A stretch of DNA of 64,000 nucleotides from positions 5,796,001 to 5,860,000 of the forward strand of contig NC_135264.1 of NCBI RefSeq assembly GCF_964204865.1, read 5' to 3'. Below, in pieces: positions 1 to 14,526 of the stretch (position 1 is the stretch's first letter; each line of letters starts with the position of its first letter). The translations under genes were made by a program, and so were the position numbers. The notes below the pieces were generated by a model that was not told the origin of the DNA, searched no databases, and worked only from the letters and a program-made list of their open reading frames with translations. Source of the DNA: Styela clava. Its lineage: Eukaryota; Chordata; Ascidiacea; Stolidobranchia; Styelidae.

Positions 1-180
1 AAAAAAAACTACGCTAAGAGTACTAATTAATCAGTTGTATAGGTATAGCGAATATACAAGCAAAAAATTAACCGTAATATTCCAAGTGAATATGAATAGC
101 AAATTTGCAAAGTATCTATTCATTAAAGTATTAATTATTATTATATGTCTTTGATAAAAATATGCTTCGAATTAGTTATC

Positions 181-216
181 ATATACTTTTTTGTTTACAG
201 ATAAATTAGAAGTAAG
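181..216 (+). promoter_or_regulatory. Splice acceptor and short 5' leader before lectin copy 1
   Basis: A pyrimidine-rich stretch ends in TTTACAG at 200, 16 bases before the ATG at 217. The same arrangement precedes copies 2 and 3, so it is a conserved acceptor. It could end a 5' UTR intron or be a spliced-leader trans-splicing site; the sequence does not decide between them. The upstream exon or promoter is not identifiable. Confidence 0.5.
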
Positions 217-2345
217 ATGAAGTCATACATATCCATCGTTTTTGTACTTTTATTATGCAGTTGGTCAGTCGTTAGCCATTATAGTCAAGAAGATACTGGA
301 CACTGTACAGCGAAGTACGAATCCTGCAAACTACATCAAGAAAACGTTGAACGAGGAGAATGATGTACCAATCAGATAATACTTTCAATACCTTCAATAA
401 TACCTTCAATACTTATTCCTATGCATCTGGAATATTAAATTATTACTCTTATTACTCTGAGTGATATTTTAAAGCCAGCATCGTAATTATGTTTATCACG
501 TCGCTTTTAATAACGATATATTGCATTGCTTGTATTACATTATAGATTTTACTACGGATGCCTTTCTATAAAATTCTTAAGGGCTTAATAGTTTTACATG
601 AACTAGCTTGTATTAAAAATAAAATTAAATATATATACAGTGATTAAACGTGCATTCATTTCACATTTCCTGTATCCTTCATAGTCATTGCTCAAAGGTA
701 ATACTACAAAAAATATATGTTTCGTCAATAAATCGGTATAATTGTAAATTTAAAATTCAGAGCGTTATTATCCTGATAGCTGTCGAGGATTACACAAACT
801 CAATTCTCTTTCTTGGAATAAAACCGGAGGAGTTTTTGAAATCTATCCTACCCCTGTTTCTGATAAGATTGAAGTTTACTGTGATCTCATGACAGATGGA
901 GGAGGATGGATTGTGAGTTAAATCGATTCATTGTTATTTATAATTTAACAATTTTGTCGCGTACTTTTCTAATATTGAACACGAAATGGACGTATGGATA
1001 GTTTTGATATTATTATTTGTTATTGTTGTTGTATTCTTTTTTGTAGTTTCTTCTAGTTGCATTTTTCTTAAACTACTATTTTTAGTTATTTCGAAAATTA
1101 CTGTGGAACTCTTTTGAAAAATTGATCGCTATCGCAAGTATATACCGTATATTTTAATATAAATCTCCGAGCGCATCAGTGATCGGAAATCTATCTGATC
1201 AATCTTTTCCATGAAAACTCATGCAAGCACACTCATCCAGACAAAGGTGTCAGATTAAAACTATCCCAAATCTTCGTACAATTAAAACTAAATCGATAAG
1301 GTATATAATTAAAAATAGAATGTTTTACAAAGGTATTTCAACGTCGAATGGATGGCTCTGAAGACTTTTATCGTGGATGGGATGATTATGTAAAGGGGTT
1401 TGGAAATACGATTGGAGAATTTTGGTTTGGTGAGTTTTTTATTCACTTGAATGACATCAACCTTATTTTGCTGCAACAAGTTCCTAAAAATGTTGACAAT
1501 TGAAAAATGCTCGAGATATACTTCATCGCGTCCATTTTAAATATATATATTGCTTCCTACCATGCAACCTTCAATGGTTGACGAAAAACTCCTGATCATA
1601 GTATGAAACATGAAACTTATGCAAACCAGAAACTGGATGACGATATTCTATAGAATCTATACAATCTGGTAAAAAATGAAAATTAACTCGCGGCAACTGT
1701 TAGACGTAATGACATCAGTCGATTACGTGAAGAGCACCATATATAGCTATGTGGACAACAATTTTAAAAGCCCGTATTTGTGTTACTGATATACATTATG
1801 AAGCCAGTACATTAAATTTTTAGGTTTAGAAAATATCTATCAGATGTCGAAAGATAAGACATATGAACTCAGAGTAGACATGGAAGACTGGGAAGGAAAC
1901 AAAGCCTATGCAAAATATGGGTATGATTTCGAACCTTCAATTTAATGTAAACTTTATAATCAAGTTTATAAATGTATGTTTTTATATATCCTATTTTTTC
2001 TAGAGCATTCTCGATCGGTGATTCTTCAACAAATTATCGCTTAACGGTGGGTCAATACAGTGGAAATGCTGGAAATTCTTTAGAAGACTCCTATCAAGGA
2101 CAACCCCTATACATCAAGGACGACCCTTCACAACGAAAGACGCAGATCATGACATAGTATCTTACAACTGTGCCGACACTTACAAGGGAGCGTTCTGGTA
2201 CGGAAATTGTCATGCAGCAAATTTGAATGGGCTGTATATCAATGGAGGAAATGCGAAATATGGAATATCTGTTACCTGGAAAGCTTGGAAAGGCTATTAT
2301 TATTCTCTGAAATTTGTTGAAATGAAAATGAGGCAAAAGCAGTAG
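217..2345 (+). pseudogene. Ficolin-like fibrinogen-domain lectin, copy 1 (broken)
   Basis: This is the first of three tandem copies of a secreted lectin gene. Exon 1 starts at 217 and encodes a hydrophobic signal peptide followed by SQEDTGHCTAKYESCKL, then hits TGA at 361-363 where the paralogs have Ser. The collagen-like segment and the coiled-coil exon are missing. Fibrinogen-domain exons remain at 761-912, 1333-1429, 1824-1920 and 2004-2345, with the same lengths and splice phases as the paralogs except the last. In that last exon a nearly repeated stretch of about 20 bp near 2090-2120 shifts the frame and leads to a stop at 2155-2157. The original downstream frame is still readable to TAG at 2343-2345 and keeps the WYG.CH..NLNG.Y motif typical of fibrinogen-related domains. 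Three independent lesions argue strongly for a pseudogene. Expression of a fibrinogen-only product from an internal start is possible but unsupported. Confidence 0.85.
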
Positions 2346-5300
2346 CCGAATTATGCGATGAGTTTACATACAATATTTCATTATTCAGCATTTGTAAAAT
2401 ACAAACGTTTTATCTCCGCGATTCAAGTAGTTTTAATGGTCACAATGGCCATATATATGATTTTAGGAAGTGACAATGCTCTTTTGGAAATCCGATAGTC
2501 TGTTTACAAAGGGTCTAGCCACCCAAGGAGTGTTGTTCATACTTTATCGCTGTCATATAGACAGCGAGATTGGACTTTATGGCAACTGAACAAGATATAT
2601 ACTGCCAATGGAGTGCAGTGCTTTATGTAAAAACTTGTCCAAATTAAAAATGGTAATAAATGTGTATAGACCTGTATAATGCTTGTTCTTACAATTCTGA
2701 AAACAATATATTTGAGCGTGATGATAATCTTGAAAATATGAGATATACTAATACAAACAAATATGAGATAAAAGTAAAGAAAATAGGTCGAAAAAGATGT
2801 AGCGTAAGAACATCGCCTGTATGAAGAGACAATGGACAACATCCGTTCGATTAATAGGCTAAGGTAAAAATAATTAAAGTGAGTAGACGTTAGAAACATA
2901 GGCAACCAAATCTTTCAAATTTATGTGCAATAACCCTGAATATTGCAACCATGGTGGAACCAACGATTGTGCAGCCGTGCAGTTTCACGAACACGCAATC
3001 TTGCCAAGCAAGTAAAATCCTCCGAGGAATTGGTTTGCTATAAAGCCACATAATTAGTTCGATGGTTTGCTCTCATAGGTAAACTTTAATATCCAGCAGA
3101 AATGTATTGATTAGATAAAATACAGGGCAACAAAAACACGACCAACCTTAATATCAGTGATACAAAAGGAGCCTGTATTGGGTTACATTGATAGGGGTGT
3201 TCGGAGTCAAACATGAATAACCGGATATCTACTTTGGTGGAAAAATTATCAGCTTATATTATGACTCTGACTCGACACACTACTGTACACGTCCCTAATG
3301 TAATATAAGTGAATAACAAAAAGCTAAATACAGTCCCGCGACAATTTCTTGCACAGATTTCACAAATTATACACAAGGTTTTGCAAGCTAACGCAAAAAA
3401 CCTTGCTAACGCTAGCCATTTAGGTATTAAAATTTAAGAGCTGAAACGCCTCAAATTTTAACTACTAATTAAACTAGATTCCAATCTGACTCCAGAATAT
3501 CAAAGAATATGGGTTAGCGTGTAACTGAAATAGCTGTTAATTTGATATAACAGTAAGGATCAAGCGAATGTCTCTATAAGATTTTATTTCCATCGATATT
3601 ATATGACAATAAACTTATGACACATAGACAACTCATACTTCTAAATTATTATTATTGACAGATGAAATTAGTTAAACAATTGTTTTCGAGAATCGCTTTT
3701 TAAAAAGGATCACATATATTTCATATTACTCGTTAAAATCGTCTTTCTCTTTTTTCTCTTAAAACCATCCGTTTTCACGGGGCAGGATCTTGCTCCGGCT
3801 CAATTGTTGCAAAACAATCCACATGATGGAAATCCATATACAAGAAGATGAAATATGCATATTGCTAATAATCAAATGCGAAATATTCATTTTGGCTACA
3901 TTTAATTTCGGAAGTCAATAATAGAATGTTATCGAATTTTCCAATATTATGACGTTGAAAACTATTTTTAGTGTTGATGTCAATTTATTCAAAATTATCC
4001 GTTAATTTGTTACAGAGCATTTAACAGTATCAAGAAATGGACATAATGTATTAGATATGTGATGACACGTAAGTGAACCTTACGATTCCCTTATCTGATT
4101 AACATAGGTTTATGTTTGTGTCGTACGAGCTCGGGTTTCTACTAAATTATATGCTGGCAGAAGTTTATGTTAATTCAATCGAATTATATATTTTGCAAAA
4201 TAATTAGGATAAATATACACAGGAAATAAACGCTCCACATTTGGGTGAAAAATTATTGTAAAATTTTGCATGTTTACTTTTTGCTGCACCTATTGCTGTT
4301 TATAATTCAGATATCACGAATATCAACTCGATTAAGAAAATGACTTACTATTCCTTTTTACATACGAGTCTTTATTTTTAGAAAATATGATAGCATACAA
4401 TGCGCCTAATTCTTTTCTTGATATTACTCTACCCAGGTTTCAAGCCTGATTACTAATTCATTCATAGTATACGGTCTTGAGTATTTATCCGAAATGTTCC
4501 ATTTGAGTTTTGTATACTTTTGATTCGTATAATTTGTGAAACCAGTGCAAACAATTGTGACGAAACTGTATTTTGCTCCTTTCTATTTCCTTGTGTTACA
4601 TTAGGGACAGATGAAGGAGGATGGAGAAGAAGAAACACCATAGTTTTCAAACATAGATATAATTTGATTAGATGAGACTAGGACAGGGAATGAATGGGTA
4701 ATCAGTAAATCGTTCTTGGTCTCGGGTTACAAATAATTTTGACGGTTAACCGCTATTCCAGGTATCATTCCCTTTTCAAATGTACACTCATTTAATGATA
4801 ATTAATTTGCACATATTTTTCCTTGTAATAAAACTAATGGGTGCTGCCAATAAATTATAACGAATACATATTTCGGAAATTATGACTGATGATGACAGTG
4901 AATAAATAGTTCCCAATCAAAATATATTGTTCATAAATCAACCATATTCGAATTACAATAATTTTAACAATGGCTATTGAATGCAAGTTTACAAATGCCG
5001 ATTCTGCAAACGGAAATTAATATTTACGAAAAGTGCTGCCGACGCTTCACTGAATACAAAATTTAGACTTAAATTTATCATTCAAATTATGTCTGATTTC
5101 AGTATCAATAAGAATATAATACTTCTCATTATAATAAAGTAGTTTTATTCTTGCTAGTTACTAGACTAATCCATCAGGACAGTTACGAGTATTACTACGC
5201 CAAATTTACATGAAAATTCTGTAAAAAATAACTTAACAAACCCAATTTTCATATTATCACCCGTGAATTGAGGCAATGCTGTTTTCTCATGTGCTTTTAA

Positions 5301-5978
5301 CACCAGCCGTTGTTAACTGACTCATTTAGTCCAGTTAACTGTCAAATTTTAAGTTTTTTTATTAAATTTCCAGTTATGTAGAAAAGCTAAACTTGCTTAT
5401 GGATTTGAATTGAGATGATTTCCATAACTGAATAGAATTTTTATTGTAAGAAATTAAAACGTTCGGTTTGTAGATCACAGGTCTCTGCCACTTCCTATCT
5501 CAAGAACATTCAAATTGTCTGTAACAGTATGAACGAGAAAGCTGTATTATGGAAACGCGTCAACTCAACACATTGGCCCCGATGTGGTATCCGCTATGAG
5601 ATATTAACTGCCTTCGACGTACTTTTCAGAAGACCATTATATTCATTGAATCTAGCATTACGTTCTATTCAGTAGGATGTTTTTTCAAACAAAATTAGGC
5701 ATATCTTGAAGCAGTTCAATGACCGGAAAACAACGATTAGAATAACGTCATGGTGTATTTAACCGCCCCAGGGACAGACTGGAGCGAGCTAAATGCATTC
5801 GAAAATTAAGTTACCAACTCTCGTAAATAGCTGAGAGTGTGTAGAAAATTAAGATCAGACTTCTGTATTAAGTTCATATTCATAATAATATCTTAAATAG
5901 CATTAGGTGTAGCAGAAGGTACACAGGCGTAATTGAACGACAAAATTCCAGTTAAATATAAACCACTAGTTACTATCA
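2346..5978. other. Intergenic DNA, part of the lectin segmental duplication
   Basis: No gene was recognised. The stretch is not unique. Positions 2935-3010 resemble 16490-16570 downstream of copy 2. Roughly 4590-5960 resemble 18150-19510 upstream of copy 3, for example the shared block around CAGTAAATCGTTCT at 4704 and 18245. This shows that flanking DNA was duplicated together with each lectin gene. Minus-strand open frames such as 2537-2905 and 4462-4650 are hydrophobic or low-complexity and have no family features. Confidence 0.6.
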
Positions 5979-6695
5979 CTCTAAGAAATTTTTACCGGTA
6001 ATCGCCTGGCATTACATATGACAGGGATGCAGCTGCGAAACTTTAATGCAATTTTAGCGTAAAAATTACAGGAATTTCCGGTAAAATCGCCGTTAATCAC
6101 CCGTGAATTTCGCAGGATGTTACTAGTAATCCTTACAAGTTTTTTCCGGTAATTATTACCGGCAATCCGTAGTAATATTTACCGACGCTATCCTGTAAAT
6201 TTACGTTTAAAATCCGGTGAACTTACATTCAAAAACCAGGTGAAAATCACCGTTATCCTCCTGGCATTACATTTTACCGGACATAATCAGTAAATATTAC
6301 AGGCTATTATAAGAAACCGAATTTATTTACAAATAAAATGAAATTGGAAACTATGCGAATGAAACGGAAAGAAATTGTACAACAGTGATAAACCATGAAG
6401 AAAGAAATGGTGAAAACAGTAATAAACCCTGAAGAAAAAAATTGTATAAAAAAAACAGTGATAAACCATAAAATAGAAACACTGAGGAATAGAATGAGTG
6501 AAAAAAAACCTAAATTTCATAAAAACAGCTAAAACCTGAAAATGAGAAAATTCCAAATTTTTATATGTCAAATGGATAAGTCACATTATCATCTGAAATA
6601 TAATTTAAACAGTGAAAAAGTGTAATCTGTCCAAAGCAGTGCAAGTTTCTTTGTATAAAGTTTGTGGAAGTTTTCATTGTTGATGGTATATTGAA

Positions 6696-8784
6696 TTATT
6701 GGAATTTTTCCAGTAGGGCCTGAACTTTTGGGTGTAGTCTATTTTCATCAGTCTTCTTTTTTGAGCGGGGGGCATTGTCACCAATTCCTGCGAAGTATCT
6801 GAAATGGAATGTGTAAACAGGTTCAACGACAAATATACAAAAATAAAAATAACTTTTGACTAAGTTCTAATATTTTTAGCATTAAATACTTGCCGCCAAC
6901 CAATCTAATGCCCTTGCAAGCCTGAATGCTCGCAGAGTATATCTAATTAAGTGATAATATGATTGTTAAACTAGCATTCAGAATAGCTCACCGTTGTACA
7001 AACTCGTACGTTTTCTTTGCCTCCTTCGGGTATTGCATATTGAAAACGTAATAAGATCCAAAGGCGCATGTCACTGCATCGAAGAAATCTGCACATTCAA
7101 TATATAAAGACTTTTCCAATATTACATGTAGCTTTCTAGCATTGATAAGAGAGGTGCCTGAAAATATATTCAAATTATATTCTATTACAATTTTTATCAA
7201 CATATATGCGTAAAGACCGGATATAAAGAAATTGTCTTTTTCCACATTGTGGGCACAAATGGCGTTCTGGATATTAGCCGTGATCATTCACATTATGTCA
7301 AAAAGCATGGGATGTCTGTGTAGATACAGACCAATATCATGAAGTGTATAGGTTATAACGTTTTTCTGATAAAATTAAACAAAAAAAACATTCTTACCAC
7401 GAATGATAACTGTTGGTGTTGGCTGCACAACCTCACATATTCTCTCGTCTGTTACATCTTCCTATAGATGGATAAAATAAAGGATTGAGTAATGTATATG
7501 ATAAAATATATCATTAAAATTCCCAAATATCACACCCCATATCGTTAACTGCCAGATGGACCTGACCAAATATTTAACTTACAAATTTAAAATAAACCTC
7601 ACTAGGAAGAATAAGTAGTTTTTTTACACAATTCCAAAATTGTACCCACATCAAATATCTGGTAAATGGATGATAATTCCTCTTTGAAATAACATGCCAA
7701 GAGATCCAGAAATCTCAAAGTTTTTGGAGCTTTAGACTGATGCTTCTCACACTCGACCTTTATGGATGAAGCCAAGATCAACACCATCAGTTTCGAGAAT
7801 TTTCAAATCATTCAGCAAAGGCTTGAAAATATCTTCAACGCTCGAAGATTCAAGATATTTTTCTTTCACCAGCAATACCAGCTGAATAGAGTTTATTTTG
7901 GATCGACAATATGGATAGATGTTTCCCAGAGACAAATAACAAGCCAGAATTTTATGCTTTCTTTTGGCAGATCCTAAGGGATTAACAATTTCGAAAGCAT
8001 CTTGATATAAGATTATTTGAAGTCGAGGTAACGAGTTATTACATTGAAAAAATGTATTATTCATAATAGTTTCTCCATCCTTTACATCTACTTGATGTCC
8101 ATCATTGCAAGGGGGATTCAAAAACTGTTGTCTGATAGAAGAAAATTTGAACAAAGCTCTTATAGACTGTAAAATTGGGACATATTCATAGGTTGCCGGC
8201 TCCAAATATTCACGGTTAGTAGAACGCCCTATATTGAAAGATATTGGTTCAACAAATGGAAATTGTCGTTTGTAAAATTGTTCAGGAGAATATTTCGTTC
8301 GGAGAGTGCCATCACTGATTGGATTTGACATTAGTGCATTAGAAACAGAACTCTGCAGCTCCTCAATTACGGATTCAGGAACACCCCCACTGGTTGAGAT
8401 ATTTTTGATGACATCCAACACAATTTCACTTTGTTTGATTATGAGCAATGATTTTTGGTGTATTATTTTGTCAATTGTGATACCGGGAACCAAATGTCTA
8501 TATTGTAGAGATGCATAAAAAAGCGCACTTTGTTTATAAAATATTTCTGAAGGATTTTCTGATATTGCCACTGGTTCCACGTCGGAAAAGTTTGTTTCAG
8601 CTTCAGTATCTATGGATGAAGATGTTGCTCCACATATTGGATAATGTATGGATTTATGACAACGATAAATATGACTACAGAGTGATCTATAATTGCTGTA
8701 ATCTTTCAAGCAGTTTATATAAGGGCAAATAATCACTGATCCAAATTTAGTATGAGTCTTCAAATGCTTCAAAATTTCTTTCAA
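6696..8784 (-). pseudogene. Transposon-encoded C2H2 zinc-finger protein, multi-exon, interrupted
   Basis: The main exon (8784 to 7747) opens with a zinc-finger-like CPYINC...H...H near residues 20-45, and later has the signature YQDAFEIVNPLGSAKRKHK. I recognise that signature from uncharacterised, transposon-associated proteins in fish and invertebrate genomes. The frame breaks at about 7750: the next segment (7787 to 7602) continues the homology in another frame. Further exons read on the minus strand at about 7462-7398 (EDVTDERICEVVQPTPTVII, then GTAAG), 7287-6992 (containing SYYVFNMQYPKEAKKTYEFV, ending at GTGAGC) and 6798-6696 (ending at TAA). The last junction joins in phase to give VQRYFAGIGDNAPRSKKK. 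A stop also lies just before 7287. It is probably the decayed main gene of the surrounding element. Its molecular role is unknown; DNA binding is inferred from the zinc finger. Confidence 0.6.
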
Positions 8785-8812
8785 ATTATCTCCTTTGAAA
8801 CTACAGGAAGCA

Positions 8813-10519
8813 ATGCAGCAATTTTATTAACTTCCATGGATTATCAAAATTTAAATACTTTTCATGTGATGTTACTGTGTGAACAAAAATAAAATTGTGA
8901 TTTTATATTTAGTCTACTACAATATTGTAATACCATAGACAATAATCAATCAATCAATAGAGCAGCGGTCTCAATATCCAGATATCACTGGAAAATAACA
9001 ATCGGCTGTTTTTGTCACTAGATTTTAAACAGAAACAGCAGCTTACATACCGGTACCATACTGTTAGCTATTTTTGCCCTTCGATTTATAGAAAGTGTCA
9101 GAGAGTAGACAATATACACAAACATTTAAATGCTGAATGTACCAGAACATACCGCTACGACTGTACAACTGTAGTCTATCAGGATACCGTACGATATTCT
9201 ATTACTACATTATCGGCATTCGCTGCAGATTATATGAACTCTGGAACAAATCAAACTTTAAAAGGGATGTACCGGTACACTTAATGTGACTTGCAGCCTT
9301 ATACCAATACAGTCTGATAAAGTCCAGAAGTCATTGTACCGGTAGTTATTCTTAAGTTTAAAAAATACTTCAATAACTACTGAACTTATGTAGGTACCGG
9401 CAATCACTGAATCAGTTAAGACTATCTGTTAGGTACCGGTACCGTACATCACCAAAATTTTATTAGTTACCGTACCGTTGACCTTAACGTGGCCGATATC
9501 GGTACAGTCAGACAGTTAGTCTAAATCTGTAAATGCAGAAATGGGTAAAAAGCAATGCTGCAAGTCCGCAGGTCCGAAAAATATAAACTAGGAAACCCTA
9601 GCTCTTGTCTGATCTCAAAAACATATAACGGTACCGTACCGGTATCCAAAACATGATGCAGTGATGGGGGGTCTTACTACTTACTGCAAGTGCAGTTTCA
9701 AGTATTCTGTGGCATCTGCAGCTGTTGCAAAACCATGGCGGTATTTCCATACCATGGCCGCTACGGCCAAACTCATGGCAACTGACTTTTTAGCTGCCAC
9801 AAACCAATGTCGAGCTGCCGTCACCGCGGCAGCAAATTGAAAACCAATGGCAGGTAAAATTTTGCTGCCGTAACCGCGGCAGGTGGGCCGTAAAGACAGG
9901 GCTGTCTATTATGGTGACAAATATTGTGTAAGTTGGAACGTTTTTCCTATGGATACAGTTTTGATTGATTTGGGGTTAGGGTTAGGGTTTAAGTAGATAT
10001 AATTAAGTATATAAGTATAAGTATAAGTTTATTTCGACTCCATAATCAGCATAACAATACATTTGACAGATAAAAACAAATAAATAAGAACTGATTATGA
10101 AATCAGGGGAGCAAACAAAACCTTAGATAAGGTTTATAACGTACAAAATATAAGATGGAAGGATTTGCCAAGAGGAAGTGGTACGTGTTTACTCACCTAA
10201 AATTATTAAGTTATTTCACACACGCTCACATGCACCCACCAGCCACACACACACACACACACAACCACTGGGAATTTATTTAAGTAAGAATAAGACGCGA
10301 TAAATTTAGGGTATACTATACAGTAAACAAAAAAAATAAATAAACAAATACTAGAAAAGAAAAAAAAAATTTTCTGCCACACCATATTGATATTTTTGTA
10401 ATGATTGCCATTGCCAAATTGATCGATCTTCTAATCGTTAATTAAGATATACACATGATCAATTAAAATCTGGTACATTAATTTGTGAATATACCGTTAA
10501 TACTGATTACTGAATACTG
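8813..10519. repeat. CCGGTAC-rich, repeat-laden transposon interior
   Basis: Positions about 9040-9660 carry many copies of TACCGGTAC/GGTACCG palindromic words. Positions 9720-9900 repeat CATGGC, GCTGCCG and CCGCGGCAG words. A TTAGGG trimer-like stretch lies at 9973-9990 and an (AC)n run at about 10243-10263. No coding frame with family features was seen. This looks like nested repeats inside the larger transposon. Confidence 0.5.
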
Positions 10520-10818
10520 AATAGCGCTATAAAACCATGGCAAGAGCTGCCGCGGTTCGTTCGTGGCAGGAGCTGCCATGAAGTGGTAAAAACTGCGCCT
10601 CACTTACTGAATACAGCGCGAAACACCGCAAAGAGCGCAAAAGAGCGCGAAACAGCGCAAAATAGCGCGAAACAGCGCAAAACGGAGGAAAACAGCGCGA
10701 AACAGAAGGAAACCAGCGCAAAACAGAGGGAAACAGCGCAAAACAGGAGACGCAGTCATTACCACCTCCTGCCACGAAAGAACCACGGCGCCTCTCGCCA
10801 TGGTTTTATGGCGCTATT
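10520..10818. mobile_element. Fold-back MITE with ~46-bp terminal inverted repeats
   Basis: The left end AATAGCGCTATAAAACCATG recurs inverted at the right end (CATGGTTTTATGGCGCTATT). The match continues through the CCGCGGTTCGTTCGTGGCAGG region with few mismatches. The interior (10611-10750) is an A/GCGCGAAACAGC simple-sequence tract. It has no coding capacity; open frames here are by-products of the repeat. Confidence 0.7.
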
Positions 10819-10885
10819 TCCGGTATATTTACAAGGTTATGTACCGGATTATTGGTCATCATGCGAAATTTCATCTATCTTTTTG

Positions 10886-10985
10886 GTGCTCCAGAAGTAT
10901 GTGCACCAATATGTCGCACAACCTGATTCCGCTACACACACACACTTCTGGAGGTCCCTTTTTACCTAACCCTAACCCTAAAGCC
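10886..10985 (+). repeat. Interspersed repeat, GGTGCTCC...CGCACAACCTG type
   Basis: The block GGTGCTCCAGAAGTATGTGC followed by ACCAATATGTCGCACAACCTG has a relative at about 36919-37010 (GGTGCTCCCATAGTATTCGT, then ACCAAGATGGCGCACAACCTG). Both copies are followed by a (CCCTAA)/(TTAGGG)-like word. It is a non-coding repeat of unknown class. Confidence 0.5.
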
Positions 10986-11115
10986 AACCATATCCACATG
11001 GAAAATGTTCTAAATTATAGTACCCAAAATGTGTCACCAGCAGGCCATTACAGCATTACTGGCTACATACGTTGGTTTGTGTTTTTAATTTGCTGCCGTG
11101 GTAATCCAACTCAAA

Positions 11116-11328
11116 ACAAGGGGGTCTTACTACTTACTGAATACAGCGCGAAACACCGCAAAGAGCGCAAAACAGCGCAAAAGAGCGCGAAACAGCGCAA
11201 AATAGCGCGAAACAGCGCAAAACGGAGGAAAACAGCGCGAGCCCTCTGTTTTGCGCTGTTTCGCGCTCTTTTGCGCTGTTTCGCGCTCTTTGCGGTGTTT
11301 CGCGCTGTATTCAGTAAGTAGTAAGACC
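11116..11328. repeat. Long near-perfect palindrome of GCGCGAAACAGC repeats
   Basis: The left arm begins GTCTTACTACTTACTGAATA and runs through GCGCGAAACACCGC-type repeats. The right arm is its inverse complement, ending TATTCAGTAAGTAGTAAGAC. The arms are about 95 bp each with a short centre near 11225-11245. A truncated left-arm copy is at 10605-10680, and the end sequence recurs alone at 9669-9683. This is a fold-back element nested in the transposon. Confidence 0.7.
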
Positions 11329-11880
11329 GGTGATGGGTACGGTACCGTACCAGGGTACGGTACGATAGATCAGTATCGTATTCTACGGTACAGAAGTATC
11401 GAATCCTATTTAGACAGTAATAGTTGGCACTAAAACAAACACAACACATACATTATGACATTTGCAAACCCAAATCTGCATATCGCCCAACTATCCTGCT
11501 TCCGGTACGGTAACAATAACAACTGACGATAACCAACAAACGGACAAAGAGCATCGCTCAAAGTCCAATTTTACAAGTCAAAAGACAAAGAATCGGATGG
11601 CGTGATAATTCACGTGATTGAATACCGCCTCTTATTGGCTGCTGTCTTTTAGCAGTGTGCGCACGCAGTGTTATATACTGCCCCGCCCCCAATGCCTGTA
11701 ATATTTACCGTTTTTTTTTCGTAAAATCCGTTACCGACTCATTTTTGTAATTTTTTACCCACAAAATGAGGGGAAAATTTACCGAACATTTCTTAGAGAT
11801 TTTAACTATAGTTAAAATGTATCTTCGAGTATCGTTGAGTATATTTTACAAAACGTTTTATTCAATTGAATAAAAATATA

Positions 11881-11915
11881 CTTATATTATATATTACAGA
11901 TAAATTAACAGTAAA
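11881..11915 (+). promoter_or_regulatory. Splice acceptor and leader before lectin copy 2
   Basis: The acceptor ATATTACAG ends at 11899, 16 bases before the ATG, in the same position as in copy 1. The 5.8-kb transposon ends only about 100 bases further upstream, so any promoter or upstream exon beyond it is now 5.8 kb away, or transcription starts in or near the transposon. Confidence 0.5.

Positions 11916-14526
<2,611 letters not shown>

Larger units (their letters stand above)
5979..11798. mobile_element. 5.8-kb DNA transposon inserted upstream of lectin copy 2
   Basis: The left end reads CTCTAAGAAATTTTTACCGG and the right end is its imperfect inverse, ending CGAACATTTCTTAGAG. Both subterminal regions are full of TTACCGG/CCGGTAA-type motifs and CCTG(GC)ATTACA-like words (5990-6300 and 11690-11790). 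The DNA on either side aligns with the continuous sequence at about 19490-19590 upstream of copy 3, which lacks the insert. The interior carries a minus-strand gene (6696-8784) and, to the right, nested fold-back elements. A clear target-site duplication was not found, so the exact ends may be off by a few bases. The superfamily is not assigned with confidence. Confidence 0.65.

Noticed and set aside
2094..2336. Minus-strand 80-codon frame opposite lectin copy 1 (also 14275-14559 and 22471-22767)
   Set aside because: These are antisense shadows of the fibrinogen-domain exon; the sense strand has family motifs and splice structure.
2537..2905. 122-codon minus-strand frame with hydrophobic stretches
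   Set aside because: Composition is driven by A/T runs, there is no splice or family evidence, and it lies in duplicated intergenic DNA.
7762..8732. Plus-strand frames 7762-7977, 8306-8518 and 8511-8732
   Set aside because: These are shadows of the minus-strand transposon gene, which carries recognisable motifs.
9973..9990. Telomere or interstitial telomere end
   Set aside because: Only about three TTAGGG words, embedded in a transposon and mirrored in opposite orientation 1 kb away; better explained as part of a dispersed repeat.
10583..11449. Several long open frames on both strands rich in AKQRE or RCFALF
   Set aside because: They are translations of the GCGCGAAACAGC simple-repeat tract and its inverse; open in several frames on both strands because of the repeat unit, not because of coding.
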